Positions 1 through 6,548 of a DNA stretch of 8,842 nt are shown one piece after another. Source of the stretch: Gammaproteobacteria bacterium (GTDB lineage: Bacteria > Pseudomonadota > Gammaproteobacteria > Chromatiales > Chromatiaceae). How positions within the stretch are numbered: position 1 is the first letter of the stretch; the number at the start of each line of letters is the position of its first letter. The stretch spans positions 1 through 8,842 of the forward strand of contig DAOUQU010000057.1 of assembly GCA_030625445.1 (NCBI GenBank), written 5' to 3'. The position numbers and the translations under genes were made by a program. The notes beneath the pieces were generated by a model. It was not told the DNA's origin, ran no database searches, and saw only the letters and a program-made list of their open reading frames with translations.

Positions 1-561
1 CCCTCGCTGCTCTCTCTCGAACAGGCGAAACAGGTGAAGGAGTCGGCCAAACTCGAACTGCTGATGGATCTGCTGCCCGAATTGCTCGAGGAGGGACGCC
101 GCATCCTGCTTTTCTCCCAATTCACCTCCATGCTGGCGGTCATCGAGAAGCAGCTGAAGAAGAGAGAGATCAGCTACGCCAAACTCACCGGACAGACGCG
201 CAAACGCGACGAGGTGATAGATTGCTTTACAGCAGGAGAGGTGGATCTGTTTCTCATCAGCCTCAAGGCTGGTGGCATCGGACTCAACCTGACAGCGGCC
301 GATACGGTCATTCTCTACGACCCGTGGTGGAATCCGGCAGTCGAATCCCAGGCAATGGATCGTGCGCACCGCATTGGCCAGGAGAACCCGGTGTTCGTCT
401 ACAAGCTGATCACCGAGAATACCGTCGAGGAGAAAATCCTCGCCATGCAGGAGAGAAAACGCTCCCTGGCGGAAGGCATCTATGATGAGAGCAAACAGGA
501 GGGTCAATGGAAACTCTCCGCCGATGAACTCAGCGAGTTGTTTACACGGCCGGCGGAATGA
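1..561 (+). CDS. SNF2-family DEAD/DEAH-box helicase, C-terminal part (5' end outside window)
   Basis: The reading frame is open from base 1 and ends at TGA 559-561, so this is the last 186 residues of a longer protein. It carries the second helicase lobe of SNF2-type ATPases: motif IV region RILLFSQFTSML, motif V region SLKAGGIGLNLTAADTVI followed by YDPWWNPA, and motif VI QAMDRAHRIGQ with its arginine finger. Family members are ATP-driven double-stranded DNA translocases that remodel protein-DNA complexes. The AHRIGQ form and the short tail (EKILAMQERKRSLAEGIY, then about 30 residues) fit the bacterial SNF2 group that usually has an N-terminal SWIM zinc finger, rather than RapA. That N-terminal part is not visible, so the subgroup is inference. 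A GTG at 34 is internal and not the true start. The gene converges with the DUF523 gene across a repeat-filled gap. Confidence 0.93.
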   Translation, partial: PSLLSLEQAKQVKESAKLELLMDLLPELLEEGRRILLFSQFTSMLAVIEKQLKKREISYAKLTGQTRKRDEVIDCFTAGEVDLFLISLKAGGIGLNLTAADTVILYDPWWNPAVESQAMDRAHRIGQENPVFVYKLITENTVEEKILAMQERKRSLAEGIYDESKQEGQWKLSADELSELFTRPAE

Positions 562-576
562 TGAAGGGATAGTAGC

Positions 577-618
577 GAGGACTGAGGGATGAGGACTGAG
601 TAGTGAGTAATGAGTGTA
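577..618. repeat. Degenerate 14-base tandem repeat
   Basis: Three consecutive 14-base units start at 577, 591 and 605: GAGGACTGAGGGAT, GAGGACTGAGTAGT and GAGTAATGAGTGTA. The first two share their first ten bases exactly and the third is more diverged. It lies just after the helicase stop codon and is not coding in any convincing frame. Confidence 0.6.
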
Positions 619-645
619 GGGTGTCAATAAGCCTGCGCATTGCAC
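615..645. repeat. Interspersed repeat, TGTAGGG..CAATAAGC family, copy 1
   Basis: This stretch begins TGTAGGGTGTCAATAAGC and continues CTGCGCATTGCACC. It matches a stretch at 3709-3745 (TGTAGGGCGTCAATAAGC then GGAGCGCATTGCGCC) and a partial copy at 8066-8090. All three are intergenic. Similar GTAGGGCGGATAAGCGAAGCGCATCCGCC-like repeats are scattered through many gammaproteobacterial genomes; that assignment rests on general knowledge. Confidence 0.65.
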
Positions 646-705
646 CGGACAATGTCATGGTGGGGTGCGGCAATGATTGTTCCTGACAATCTGATTGCAC
701 TTCTA

Positions 706-791
706 CTCGTTCCCACGCTCCTGCGTGGGAATGCATATCTGGCTTCGCGGAAAACTCCATATGCATTCCCACCGGGGACGGTGGGAACGAG
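706..791. repeat. Large imperfect palindrome (REP/MITE-like) between convergent genes
   Basis: The left arm starts CTCGTTCCCACGCTCCTGCG and continues TGGGAATGCATAT. The right arm, read on the other strand, starts CTCGTTCCCACCGTCCCCGG and continues TGGGAATGCATAT. The arms are about 33 bases, with mismatches only in the middle, around a loop of roughly 20 bases; each arm can also form a small hairpin by itself (TTCCCACG with CGTGGGAA on the left). It lies 22 bases beyond the DUF523 stop codon and beyond the helicase stop, so a transcript from either side would fold into it. No T-run follows, so it is not a canonical terminator. It looks like a dispersed palindromic element. Confidence 0.8.
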
Positions 792-813
792 GTAAAAAAC
801 CGTAGGGGAGTGG

Positions 814-1347
814 TTAACTCTCTTTTCCGTTTGCATACTCCCGCACACGTCTAATAAAAGCCCTGCACTGCTGCGGCTGCTGCAGTCTCCACTCATCGAC
901 CAGAGGCAGCAATGGAAACCGCTCCATCAACTTACCTGCAAAGAGCCCCGCTCCATCCGATAACTGCCGCATACCCTCTTCATCAAACCAGGGAGTGTCA
1001 TCGATGCCGCAGCTCGGTGAACGGGATTTGAAGATAAAACCGCTCAGCTCCGGTCCCAACTCCTCGATGACGCTTTGCGTATACTCCTGCAGCTGCTGCG
1101 TCACGTCATGTGCGTGATTCTCGACTTCACACACCCTGATCCCCGCCCTGCCCTGCATGATCTGGATCGGCGGTCTGGGAACAGCCATGCCTGCCCCAAC
1201 CTCGGGACAGACCGGAATCAGCTCAAATAGCCGCGCAAGTTCATGCTCAATCAGCGAGCTGCGCTGATCTTTTCCATCATAGCGAACCCGGTGACCGGCA
1301 AGACAGGCGCTGACGCCAATTGTGATTTTTTCAGATAAGTGCAGCAT
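814..1347 (-). CDS. DUF523-family protein, TudS-like [4Fe-4S] desulfurase
   Basis: The 177-residue product is a stand-alone DUF523 domain, close to the usual family length. It has the family motifs VSACLAGHRVRYDG near the N-terminus, PVCPEVGAGMAVPRPP, and FKSRSPSCG. Their cysteines (Cys15, Cys47, Cys113) match the three that hold the [4Fe-4S] cluster in the characterised thiouracil desulfurase TudS, which leaves one iron free to take sulfur from the substrate. A cytoplasmic role in removing sulfur from thiolated pyrimidines is inferred from family; the true substrate is unknown. The ATG at 1347 is chosen because GAAAAGAGATAAC precedes it as a ribosome binding site; an in-frame TTG at 1362 would add five residues but has no such site. 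It lies downstream of truD on the same strand, 126 bases away, and lacks the DUF1722 domain often fused to this family. Confidence 0.85.
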   Translation of the reverse strand: MLHLSEKITIGVSACLAGHRVRYDGKDQRSSLIEHELARLFELIPVCPEVGAGMAVPRPPIQIMQGRAGIRVCEVENHAHDVTQQLQEYTQSVIEELGPELSGFIFKSRSPSCGIDDTPWFDEEGMRQLSDGAGLFAGKLMERFPLLPLVDEWRLQQPQQCRAFIRRVREYANGKES

Positions 1348-1364
1348 GTTATCTCTTTTCAATC

Positions 1365-1429
1365 GTGGTCAGAAGACCACTCCTACGCCCGATTAACGCA
1401 TTGCTGTAGGAGCGGCCTTCCGGCCGCGA
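1365..1429. repeat. Paired hairpins with a TGTAGGAGCGGCC REP-type element
   Basis: The truD-DUF523 gap holds three nested inverted repeats. GTGGTC/GACCAC (1365-1370, 1375-1380) closes a four-base loop. CTCCTAC at 1380-1386 pairs with GTAGGAG at 1406-1412. GCGGCC/GGCCGC (1412-1417, 1422-1427) forms a GC-rich hairpin with loop TTCC. The stretch TGTAGGAGCGGCCTTCCGGC is the common gammaproteobacterial REP type with GTAGGAGCGG heads. In the transcript it could protect the truD 3' end or reduce read-through into the DUF523 gene; that is inference. Confidence 0.75.
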
Positions 1430-1473
1430 GACAAAGACATACGCTGACGCCTATTTTGATTGCATTCGACATG

Positions 1474-2532
1474 CTACACATCCATGGAATAAGGAACCTG
1501 CGTCAGCACTTCCCGCAGCAGCGAGGTGGCGTAACTGCCACGCTGCAGTGTGAACTCCAGCTGCAACTGATCCCCGTGAAGATTGAACTCAATCTCTCCA
1601 GCAGGCGCCCGCAGTGGACGGCGATCCACCTTGAGGCCGCAATGTCGCAATCCTTCGACCCAGAATTGATGCTCTCTCAATAGCGACTCCTCATACTGCA
1701 GCGCCTCATCTTCAGGCATGATCCTGGCGGGCAGCCCAACCAGCGGGCCGGTGACATGGATCTGCTTCTCGGAGAGCCTGTTGATTATTTCGGCATCGGC
1801 ATCATCGACGCGAAACAGGCTGTTGGAGTGTGACAACTGCATCACGTCACCACACATCGGGCTGCACCAGTTGCCTGCTGAAATACGTGCAGCCAGCACC
1901 AGGTTGAAGAGCATGGAGCGTACCGCAGAGAGATACATCCCCTCGACAGGAGAGCGTGTCGCACCACGTTCCAGTACCGCAATGGCGCGCCGCAGATTCC
2001 CATAGCCCCGGCCGAATCGCTGCTCGCCAAAATAGTTGGGAAAGCCATGCCGGGAAATCAGCTGCAGCCTCTCCGTCAGCAGATCCGTATCGCCCTGCAG
2101 ATCACGCACCAGCAGCCTGAAACGGTTCAGCCTGATGGCGCCGCGGCGCAGCTTGCGCGTGTGACGCTGCTGTTGAAGAATGCGCACGCCGGATGGCAGC
2201 TCAGAAAAGTCGGGATCCGGCATTCCCGGAAGATGCAGTGAAAACCACTGGCGTGTCACGGCATGCTTGTCCTTGAGGCCTGCCATACTCACCTTGCGGC
2301 GGCGCAAACCGGCTGCGGTTGCCAGCAGCCTGGCGGCATCACCGGAGTTGAGTTCCCTCTTTTCGACAAACAGGTAGAGATGCTCACCCTCGCCAGAGAG
2401 TTCAAACGGCAGGCTCTCCTCGACATAGAAGTCTTCCGGCACTGCCCGTATGACGCCGCTGGCAACAGGGCCGCCATGAACGCAGGGAAGGTCTGCAACA
2501 CGAAAGGAGTCGGCCTGTTGTTCGTGGATCAT
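1474..2532 (-). CDS. truD: tRNA pseudouridine(13) synthase TruD
   Basis: The 352-residue protein matches TruD length (E. coli 349). TruD converts uridine 13 of certain tRNAs, notably tRNA-Glu, to pseudouridine in the cytoplasm. Key motifs are present in order: VPEDFYVEE (31-39), the catalytic loop AGLKDKHAVTRQW (84-96) with the nucleophile Asp88, RKLRRGAIRLNRF (126-138), NYFGEQRFGR (166-175), and the C-terminal TLQRGSYATSLLREVL. The start is ATG at 2530-2532; no strong ribosome binding site precedes it. The upstream aminotransferase gene ends only 6 bases before it, so translational coupling is likely. In many gammaproteobacteria truD sits with ispF, surE and pcm; here it does not, which is a departure from the common arrangement. 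Confidence 0.96.
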   Translation of the reverse strand: MIHEQQADSFRVADLPCVHGGPVASGVIRAVPEDFYVEESLPFELSGEGEHLYLFVEKRELNSGDAARLLATAAGLRRRKVSMAGLKDKHAVTRQWFSLHLPGMPDPDFSELPSGVRILQQQRHTRKLRRGAIRLNRFRLLVRDLQGDTDLLTERLQLISRHGFPNYFGEQRFGRGYGNLRRAIAVLERGATRSPVEGMYLSAVRSMLFNLVLAARISAGNWCSPMCGDVMQLSHSNSLFRVDDADAEIINRLSEKQIHVTGPLVGLPARIMPEDEALQYEESLLREHQFWVEGLRHCGLKVDRRPLRAPAGEIEFNLHGDQLQLEFTLQRGSYATSLLREVLTQVPYSMDV

Positions 2533-2538
2533 GGCGTT

Positions 2539-3690
2539 TTACAAAAAACCGGCTATTCTCTCGACTGCCTTTTGCATCTTTTTGATGGTGGTCGTATAGG
2601 CGAAGCGCAGATGCTGCTGCGGCCGGTTGTTGCCGAAATCCCTGCCCGGCGTCACTGCCACGCCCTGCTCTTCCAGCAGTTGATGGCAAAAACTGAAACT
2701 GTCATCACACAATTCACTGCAATCCGCATAGAGATAGAAGGCACCCTGAGGTGGATTCGAAAGCTTGAAACCCAGCTGCTGCAGCTGCGGATAGAGATAA
2801 TCCCTGCGCTGGCGGAACGCATCTCTGCGTTGCTCCAGAATTGTCACAGACTCCGGTTTTAGAGCTTCCAGCGCTGCATACTGGGAGATGGTCGGCGCAG
2901 AGAGATAGAGATTCTGCGCCAGTTTATCCATGATCGGCACAAAGGACTCCGGAACCACCAGCCACCCCAGACGCCAGCCGGTCATGCCGAAGTACTTGGA
3001 GAAGCTATTGACCACAAAGAGATGCTCGGCATCAAATTCCAGGGCAGTCGCAGGGGCTGTCTCATAGCTCAATCCCTGGTAGATTTCATCGACAATCAGA
3101 TAACCGCCAAGAGTTTTGATTTGCTGCACCAACGCTTCAAGCTGTGGCTGCGACAGCACAGCGCCTGTTGGATTGGCGGGTGAGGCGACCATCATCAGAG
3201 AGGTGGCCGAATCCCAGCTATCGGCAACCTGCCGGGGTGTGGAAATCCAGCCATTCTCTGCGCTAACTACAAGCGAAACCGGCTCGCCATCACACAGATA
3301 GACAAAGTTGCGGTTGCAGGGATAGCCCGGATCAGGCAGCAGCACCTTGTCACCCGGATCGACCAGCGCACTCATGAGCATCTGCAGTCCGGTCGATGAA
3401 CCCGGTGTAATCACAATCCGCCCGGCGGGCACATCGATGTCAAAACGCTCGGCATACCAGCGGCTCAACGCCTCACGCAGTTCGGGCAGCCCCAGCGCCG
3501 GCGTGTAGTGGGTCTTACCATCTGCTAGAGCTCGCATACCGGCATCAATGACAGGCTGTGGCGTTACGAAATCGGGTTCGCCCACCTCCAGATGAATCAC
3601 CTCCCTGCCCTGCGCCTCAATCTCTCGGGCTCGCGCCAGCAGATCCATCACGTAAAATGGCTGGATGTTAGCAATGCGCTTAGCAGTCAT
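2539..3690 (-). CDS. Pyridoxal-phosphate aminotransferase, class I/II
   Basis: The 383-residue protein is a fold-type I aminotransferase of the AspC-like family. Visible residues are VGEPDF (36-41), THYTPALGLPELREA, the phosphate-binding TPGSSTGLQ (95-103), SPANPTG with Asn173, VDEIY with Asp201 and Tyr204, the Schiff-base lysine Lys232 in NSFSKYFGMTGWRLGW, and LRFAYTTT with Arg362, which binds the substrate carboxylate. The enzyme moves an amino group between an amino acid and a 2-oxo acid; sequence alone does not settle the donor. Family members of this form act on aspartate, alanine or aromatic amino acids. The start is ATG at 3690. The upstream HAD gene ends 55 bases earlier and truD begins 6 bases later, so transcription with truD is very likely and with the phosphatase possible. 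Confidence 0.94.
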   Translation of the reverse strand: MTAKRIANIQPFYVMDLLARAREIEAQGREVIHLEVGEPDFVTPQPVIDAGMRALADGKTHYTPALGLPELREALSRWYAERFDIDVPAGRIVITPGSSTGLQMLMSALVDPGDKVLLPDPGYPCNRNFVYLCDGEPVSLVVSAENGWISTPRQVADSWDSATSLMMVASPANPTGAVLSQPQLEALVQQIKTLGGYLIVDEIYQGLSYETAPATALEFDAEHLFVVNSFSKYFGMTGWRLGWLVVPESFVPIMDKLAQNLYLSAPTISQYAALEALKPESVTILEQRRDAFRQRRDYLYPQLQQLGFKLSNPPQGAFYLYADCSELCDDSFSFCHQLLEEQGVAVTPGRDFGNNRPQQHLRFAYTTTIKKMQKAVERIAGFL

Positions 3691-3708
3691 TCACTCATTT
3701 TCATCATT

Positions 3709-3745
3709 GTAGGGCGTCAATAAGCGGAGCGCATTGCGCCGCATG
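3709..3745. repeat. Interspersed repeat, TGTAGGG..CAATAAGC family, copy 2
   Basis: This is the best-preserved copy: TGTAGGGCGTCAATAAGC followed by GGAGCGCATTGCGCC. It fills almost all of the 55-base gap between the HAD phosphatase gene and the aminotransferase gene and abuts the phosphatase stop codon (TAA, 3746-3748 on the minus strand). See the copies at 615 and 8066. Confidence 0.7.
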
Positions 3746-4516
3746 TTAATTCGCAGCAGCATGAATCCGCCGCACCGCGGCCATATCGACGAAGCCGCCA
3801 TCGATCCTGACACCATCGATGTTGCGCAGCGGACTCCCCGGATCGCCAAACTGGTCGATGACCGTGGTAGCGCCATTAAAATCATGCTCCTCGGTATAGT
3901 GATTGGTGGTCACCAGGATCCCCTTGATCCCGGAATCCTTAACAGAGATAACACCATTTTCCGAATCTTCAAAAGCGATGCACTCGGCAGGCTGCAGCTG
4001 CATCTGCTGCATCGCCCACTCGTAGATGTCCGGAGCAGGTTTTTTGGCGGGCACCACATCACCTGCAGCAATCACCTCGAACCAGCCGATACTCTCGGCA
4101 CCGAGGGTATTTTCCAGCAGCGCCGTGACATTGGCAGGCGTGGTGGTAGTCGCGATTGCCAGGCGCATGCCGCTCTCTCTCGCCTCATTGATGAGACGTT
4201 CAACACCGACCCGCAATGGAATACGTCCCTCACCCAGCAGACGCGTATAGTGATCTGTCTTGGATTGATGCAACTCCGGTATCATGCTCTCCAGGTCGAC
4301 ATCTGCAGGCAGCGGAGGCTGCTTCTGCTCAATGAAGAAGCGCATGCGCTCCTTGCCGCCCGTCACCTGTAACAGCCACCCATAGTCATCCACCGACCAG
4401 TGCCAGCCCAGACCGGCATCATCGAAAGCCAGATTAAAGGCCACGCGATGACCATCACGTTCGGTATCGGCAAGGGTGCCGTCGACATCAAAAAGCAGCG
4501 CCTTGAGTTCACTCAT
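3746..4516 (-). CDS. HAD-IA phosphatase, CbbY-like (sugar bisphosphate phosphatase)
   Basis: The 256-residue protein has all four HAD motifs: FDVDGTLADTE with nucleophile Asp10 and general acid Asp12, IATTTT (121-126), Lys158 or Lys159 in PAKKPAPDIY, and FEDSENG with Glu183 and Asp184 for Mg2+. The cap region reads DGHRVAFNLAF..GLGWHWSVDDYGWLLQVTGGKER, and TGGKER is a signature of CbbY. In Rhodobacter and plants CbbY removes xylulose-1,5-bisphosphate, a Rubisco inhibitor, so autotrophy is suggested but not shown. Other members of the same branch act on other sugar phosphates. The C-terminus runs about 25 residues longer than I would expect for CbbY. The ATG at 4516 has a strong GGAGAG site 8 bases upstream. 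It heads the minus-strand gene series. Confidence 0.85.
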   Translation of the reverse strand: MSELKALLFDVDGTLADTERDGHRVAFNLAFDDAGLGWHWSVDDYGWLLQVTGGKERMRFFIEQKQPPLPADVDLESMIPELHQSKTDHYTRLLGEGRIPLRVGVERLINEARESGMRLAIATTTTPANVTALLENTLGAESIGWFEVIAAGDVVPAKKPAPDIYEWAMQQMQLQPAECIAFEDSENGVISVKDSGIKGILVTTNHYTEEHDFNGATTVIDQFGDPGSPLRNIDGVRIDGGFVDMAAVRRIHAAAN

Positions 4517-4539
4517 TGTTCTCTCCAGTAGAGCCCCGC

Positions 4540-4569
4540 TCTATAAACAAGCATATTGCGGAACCACAA
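4540..4569 (-). promoter_or_regulatory. Possible weak promoter for the CbbY-like phosphatase
   Basis: On the minus strand TTGTGG (4569-4564) and TATAGA (4545-4540) are 18 bases apart, 24 bases or more upstream of the start. Both boxes match the sigma-70 consensus only in part. A small perfect hairpin TAGAGC-CCC-GCTCTA (4529-4543) overlaps the -10 box and would sit at the 5' end of the transcript. Confidence 0.35.
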
Positions 4570-4594
4570 AAATTGCGCCTAAGGTAACACAACC

Positions 4595-4623
4595 TTGACA
4601 CAGCCTCAAAAAATCGATTTGAT
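4595..4623 (+). promoter_or_regulatory. Sigma-70-like promoter for the CNNM/CorC gene
   Basis: A perfect -35 box TTGACA (4595-4600) is followed after 17 bases by TTTGAT (4618-4623), which matches four of six bases of the -10 consensus. Transcription would start near 4630, giving a leader of about 38 bases. It diverges from the phosphatase gene. Confidence 0.55.
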
Positions 4624-4667
4624 AGGGTTCCATTGACTCATTCTATCTACTCTTGGAGTAACCCCTG

Positions 4668-5936
4668 TTGAGCGACATATCAACCGGCATGCTGTTTGCC
4701 ACGATGCTGCTTCTCCTGCTCTGTTCTGCATTCTTCTCCAGCTCCGAGACCGCCCTGATGGTGCTCAATCGCTACCGCCTGCGGCATCTGTCACAGCAGG
4801 GCCATCGAGGGGCACAGCTCGCCGAAAAACTCCTCGAGACGCCTGACCGTCTCATCGGTTTGATTCTACTCGGCAACAACTTCGTCAATATCTTCGCCTC
4901 GGCGCTGGCCACCATCGTCGCATTGCGGCTCGGCGGTGAACCGGCAATCGCCATCGCCACGGGGTTGTTAACCCTGGTGGTGCTGATCTACGCCGAGGTC
5001 ATTCCCAAGACCGTCGCCGCCAGCCGGCCGGAAACCATCGCCTTCCCGGCCGCCTATGTCTATACCCTGCTGCTAAAAATTCTCTATCCGCTTGTGTGGC
5101 TCATCAACCGCATCACCCATCTGCACCTGCGGATGCTGGGACTCTCCGGCAGCGGCAACGACTCAACATCACTGAGCCAGGAGGAGCTGCGCACTGTGGT
5201 CAATGAGGCCGGCGCAATGATCCGTGATCGTGATCAACAGATGCTGATCGGCATTCTTGATCTCGAAAAGGCTACCGCTGAAGATATCATGGTGCCACGC
5301 AATGAAGTGACCGGCATCGACCTGCAGGATCCCTATGATGATATCGAGGACTTTCTCGAACACACCCATTTCGCCCGCATCCTGGTCTTCGACGGCAGCC
5401 TCGACAATATTGTCGGCACCATCCACAGCCGCCAGTGCCTGCAGCTGGCTCTGCAGAAAAGACTCAGCAAGGAGAGCATCCGCAAGCATAGCAGAGAGCC
5501 CTATTACATTCCGGAAGGCACTCCACTGAGCACCCTGATGATCAATTTTCAACGCGACCGGCGGCGCCTGGGACTACTCGTTGACGAGTATGGCGATCTG
5601 CAGGGGCTGGTGACTTTTGCCAATCTGGTGGAGGAGATCATCGGTGAATTCACCACGGATCCGACGGCATCGATCAAGGAGGTGCATCGGCAGGAGGATG
5701 GCAGCTACATGGTCAGCGGCAACGCCAACGTGCGTGAACTGGTGAAAAACACAGGCTGGAAACTGCCGCTCGACGGTCCGAAAACCGTCAACGGGCTAAT
5801 CCTGGAATACCTGGAATCAATCCCCGAAGCAAACATCAGCCTGCTGCTCTCCGGCTACCCGGTGGAGATCATGCAGGTGGAGGACAACATGGTGCGGGTA
5901 GCGCGTTTTCAGCCTGCGCTGTATAAGAAACAATAA
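4668..5936 (+). CDS. CNNM/CorC-family Mg2+ transport protein (DUF21-CBS-CBS-CorC_HlyC)
   Basis: The 422-residue protein has the full CorB/YfjD layout. The DUF21 membrane domain occupies residues 5-150, with helices near 7-27, 62-86, 92-116 and 125-148. It holds the conserved SSSETAL (24-30), GNN with nearby Asn74 (69-74) and AEVIPKT (109-115). A CBS pair follows (about 205-265 and 270-328), including DIMVPRNEV and LVDEYGDLQGLVT. A C-terminal CorC_HlyC domain spans about 335-415. Archaeal and bacterial relatives export Mg2+ in exchange for Na+ at the inner membrane and bind Mg-ATP through the CBS pair; the direction of transport here is inferred. The start is a TTG at 4668, chosen because GGAG (4655-4658) lies 9 bases upstream and the first helix begins directly afterwards. 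It appears monocistronic. Confidence 0.92.
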   Translation: MSDISTGMLFATMLLLLLCSAFFSSSETALMVLNRYRLRHLSQQGHRGAQLAEKLLETPDRLIGLILLGNNFVNIFASALATIVALRLGGEPAIAIATGLLTLVVLIYAEVIPKTVAASRPETIAFPAAYVYTLLLKILYPLVWLINRITHLHLRMLGLSGSGNDSTSLSQEELRTVVNEAGAMIRDRDQQMLIGILDLEKATAEDIMVPRNEVTGIDLQDPYDDIEDFLEHTHFARILVFDGSLDNIVGTIHSRQCLQLALQKRLSKESIRKHSREPYYIPEGTPLSTLMINFQRDRRRLGLLVDEYGDLQGLVTFANLVEEIIGEFTTDPTASIKEVHRQEDGSYMVSGNANVRELVKNTGWKLPLDGPKTVNGLILEYLESIPEANISLLLSGYPVEIMQVEDNMVRVARFQPALYKKQ

Positions 5937-5996
5937 TGCAATAGCATTTCAACTCGATGTATTCGAGTACTGCAACTTCTTAATGCTAATTTAACT

Positions 5997-6022
5997 GGTT
6001 CCCAAGCTCCGGCCTGGGAACC
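5997..6022. repeat. Palindromic repeat GGTTCCCA..TGGGAACC, copy 1
   Basis: GGTTCCCA (5997-6004) and TGGGAACC (6015-6022) form a perfect 8-base stem with loop AGCTCCGGCC, 60 bases after the CNNM stop codon. No T-run follows, so termination is uncertain. The same family occurs at 6954-6979 and as a half copy at 6121-6137. Confidence 0.75.
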
Positions 6023-6030
6023 AACATTGA

Positions 6031-6113
6031 GAAGCTCCAGCTTCGAAAACAGTGCGCATGATGCTGTTGCGAAGCCACTTGTACAGAAAGCTACAGCTTC
6101 GAGGATCGTGCGC
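6031..6113. repeat. Direct repeat pair AGCTNCAGCTTCGA..GTGCGC
   Basis: Two 25-base units, 6033-6057 and 6089-6113, share about 20 of 25 positions and lie 56 bases apart. Each contains a small inverted repeat: GAAGCT-CC-AGCTTC (6031-6044) in the first and AAGCT-AC-AGCTT (6088-6099) in the second. They fill the gap between the CNNM gene and the first toxin gene. Confidence 0.6.
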
Positions 6114-6120
6114 TCAAGCA

Positions 6121-6137
6121 GGAGCTTGGGCGCCAGC
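6121..6137. repeat. Half copy of the TTGGGCGCC palindromic repeat
   Basis: GGAGCTTGGGCGCCAGC matches the right arm and following bases of the palindrome at 6954-6979 (CCAGCTTGGGCGCCAGC). No left arm is present. It stops 7 bases before the stop codon of the first PIN toxin gene. Confidence 0.55.
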
Positions 6138-6143
6138 AACAGT

Positions 6144-6548
6144 TCATCCAGGAAGATCCCGCCATGCCAGCAGGCCAGGCTCGATGCTGGCAATGTATTC
6201 AAAATCACGATCATCATGCAGCAACGGAACCTTGTTTTCGAAGGCCAGCCTGGCAATCAGGCAGTCGTGGGGACTACGTGGTGTAATCCCCTGCCAGCGG
6301 CAGCGGGCATACAATGCGCCTGCTTCCGCGTATGTCGCTGCGTTAGGCAATAGCATAGGAAGCGCCTCGAATTGCTCGCGCAGTGTAATCAGGGCGGCGG
6401 CAGATGCCGCACCTTGCAGGATCTCCTGCAGGATGACCGGCGCCAGCACCGCATCACCTTCTTCGAGTAGTTTGTCCAGGCTTAGAACCGCTGAATCCTG
6501 ACTGTTACGCAACCAATTGATCCAGACAGTGGTATCAACCAATACCAC
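6144..6548 (-). CDS. vapC: VapC-type PIN-domain ribonuclease toxin (module 1)
   Basis: The 134-residue protein is a single PIN domain of typical toxin length. Its acidic metal-binding residues are Asp5 in VDTTVWI, Glu42 in VILQEIL, Asp95 in SPHDCLIA and Asp112/Asp113 (or Asp115) in LLHDDRDF. VapC toxins are Mg2+-dependent endoribonucleases that cut tRNA, rRNA or other RNA in the cytoplasm; this target is unknown. The start is GTG at 6548, which overlaps the end of the vapB gene by 14 bases; translational coupling is likely. All expected catalytic residues are present, so the toxin looks intact. The stop codon is followed at once by palindromic repeats. Confidence 0.9.
   Translation of the reverse strand: MVLVDTTVWINWLRNSQDSAVLSLDKLLEEGDAVLAPVILQEILQGAASAAALITLREQFEALPMLLPNAATYAEAGALYARCRWQGITPRSPHDCLIARLAFENKVPLLHDDRDFEYIASIEPGLLAWRDLPG

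Noticed and set aside
577..618. A CRISPR array
   Set aside because: The 14-base units are contiguous, with no spacers, and no cas gene is visible.
2263..2862. A 199-codon open frame on the + strand across the truD-aminotransferase junction
   Set aside because: It is antisense to two well-supported genes and resembles nothing recognisable.
3734..4372. A 212-codon open frame on the + strand
   Set aside because: It lies fully antisense to the CbbY-like phosphatase, whose motifs are complete, and shows no family features.
5997..6022. Rho-independent terminator of the CNNM gene
   Set aside because: The stem is good but it is followed by AACATTGAG and not by a T-run, and the same palindrome recurs in places where no terminator is needed.
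6052..6501. A 149-codon open frame on the + strand opposite the first PIN toxin
   Set aside because: Composition is that of an antisense shadow, and the minus-strand PIN domain explains the sequence.
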